From NCBI GenBank assembly GCA_021202245.1, contig JAJQDK010000098.1:1-14119 (forward strand): a stretch of DNA of 14,119 bases, written 5' to 3'. This DNA comes from Clostridiales bacterium (GTDB taxonomy: Bacteria > Bacillota > Clostridia > Oscillospirales > Acutalibacteraceae). The stretch's first letter is position 1. Every line of letters begins with the position of its first letter. The notes beneath the pieces were generated by a model. It worked only from the letters and a program-made list of their open reading frames with translations, ran no database searches and was not told the origin of the DNA. A program made the position numbers and the translations under genes. Shown here piece by piece: positions 13,837 through 14,119 of this stretch.

Positions 13837-14119
13837 TGCCGTTCATAAAGCTGCAAAGCTCAGTCATATGCTTTTCTGCAACTTCCTTTCCGTGATTATA
13901 ATATGCTTCAACCTTTTCGGCATCCTTTTCAAAATGCCCGATACTCATATTTTCGGGACGTATCACATAAGCCTTTCCCAAGCGCGCGTACTCAGCTAAT
14001 TTTTCCATTTGCTTCTCATACATTTTTCTGCGATTGAGCAAAACGTCAATAAGCTTTGGATATTTTGAACGGTAGTTAATCTCAATAAATTTTTTGTATT
14101 TGGAATAATCGGTCGGCGG
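13829..14119 (-). CDS. Patatin-like phospholipase family protein, C-terminal part
   Basis: The reading frame is open to the right edge of the window, so at least 96 residues are present and the N-terminal catalytic domain (GXSXG and Asp dyad) lies outside. The visible part runs from PPTDYSKYKKFIEINYRS to FMNGNE. It matches the C-terminal region of bacterial patatin-family proteins, with RRKMYEKQMEKLAEYARLGK followed by YVIRPENMSIGHFEKDAEKV and an AYYNHGKEVAE end. Patatin-like enzymes hydrolyse acyl ester bonds in membrane lipids using a Ser-Asp dyad. Its stop overlaps the PlsC-like start, so a deacylating and an acylating enzyme are coupled. Assignment rests on this C-terminal pattern alone. 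Confidence 0.7.
   Translation of the reverse strand, partial: PPTDYSKYKKFIEINYRSKYPKLIDVLLNRRKMYEKQMEKLAEYARLGKAYVIRPENMSIGHFEKDAEKVEAYYNHGKEVAEKHMTELCSFMNGNE

Overview
The window looks like chromosomal DNA of an anaerobic, gut-type Clostridia (Firmicutes), perhaps Oscillospiraceae/Ruminococcaceae. This is inferred from moderate GC content, strong AGGAGG/AAAGGA-type ribosome binding sites, short intergenic gaps, intrinsic terminators with long T tracts, and the protein families present (GT2-GtrA fusion, NAGPA-type glycosidase, MATE pump, MmcQ/YjbR, FatA-type thioesterase). No rRNA, tRNA, insertion sequence or CRISPR array was recognised.

Layout. Positions 1-229 hold a GC-rich palindromic element (about 4-83) and an A/T-rich leader. 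Plus-strand genes then run to 7446. First come a GT2-GtrA glycosyltransferase with an apparent frameshift near 305-315, a membrane-anchored phosphodiester glycosidase and a small four-helix membrane protein, closed by a strong terminator (2665-2702). Next is a self-contained drug-resistance-like module: promoter, near-perfect operator palindrome, TetR repressor, and a MATE transporter fused to a C-terminal cytidylate-kinase-like domain. Two housekeeping-type genes follow from their own promoter: a TRAM-less RlmD 23S rRNA methyltransferase and an MmcQ/YjbR protein.

The right half (7617 to the window end) is a convergent minus-strand operon-like cluster for fatty acid- or polyketide-like chemistry. 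In transcription order it encodes the C-terminus of a patatin-like lipase, a PlsC-like acyltransferase, an acyl carrier protein, a 784-residue protein with two ketosynthase domains, FabG ketoreductase, FabZ dehydratase, a flavodoxin-fold oxidoreductase with four clustered cysteines, and a FatA-type acyl-ACP thioesterase. The first ketosynthase has the full Cys-His-His set. The second has lost all three residues and resembles a chain length factor. The last five genes are tightly packed or overlapping.

How it may work (inference). The fused KS-CLF would extend an ACP-bound chain, FabG and FabZ would reduce and dehydrate each beta-keto unit, and no recognisable enoyl reductase is present. The expected product would therefore keep double bonds, as in highly reducing type II polyketide (polyene) or aryl-polyene pathways. 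The thioesterase could release it as a free acid, or the PlsC-like enzyme could move it to a lipid. The two converging transcription units are separated by a 170-bp region holding three successive terminator-like hairpins, two of them in a degenerate 39-nt tandem repeat.
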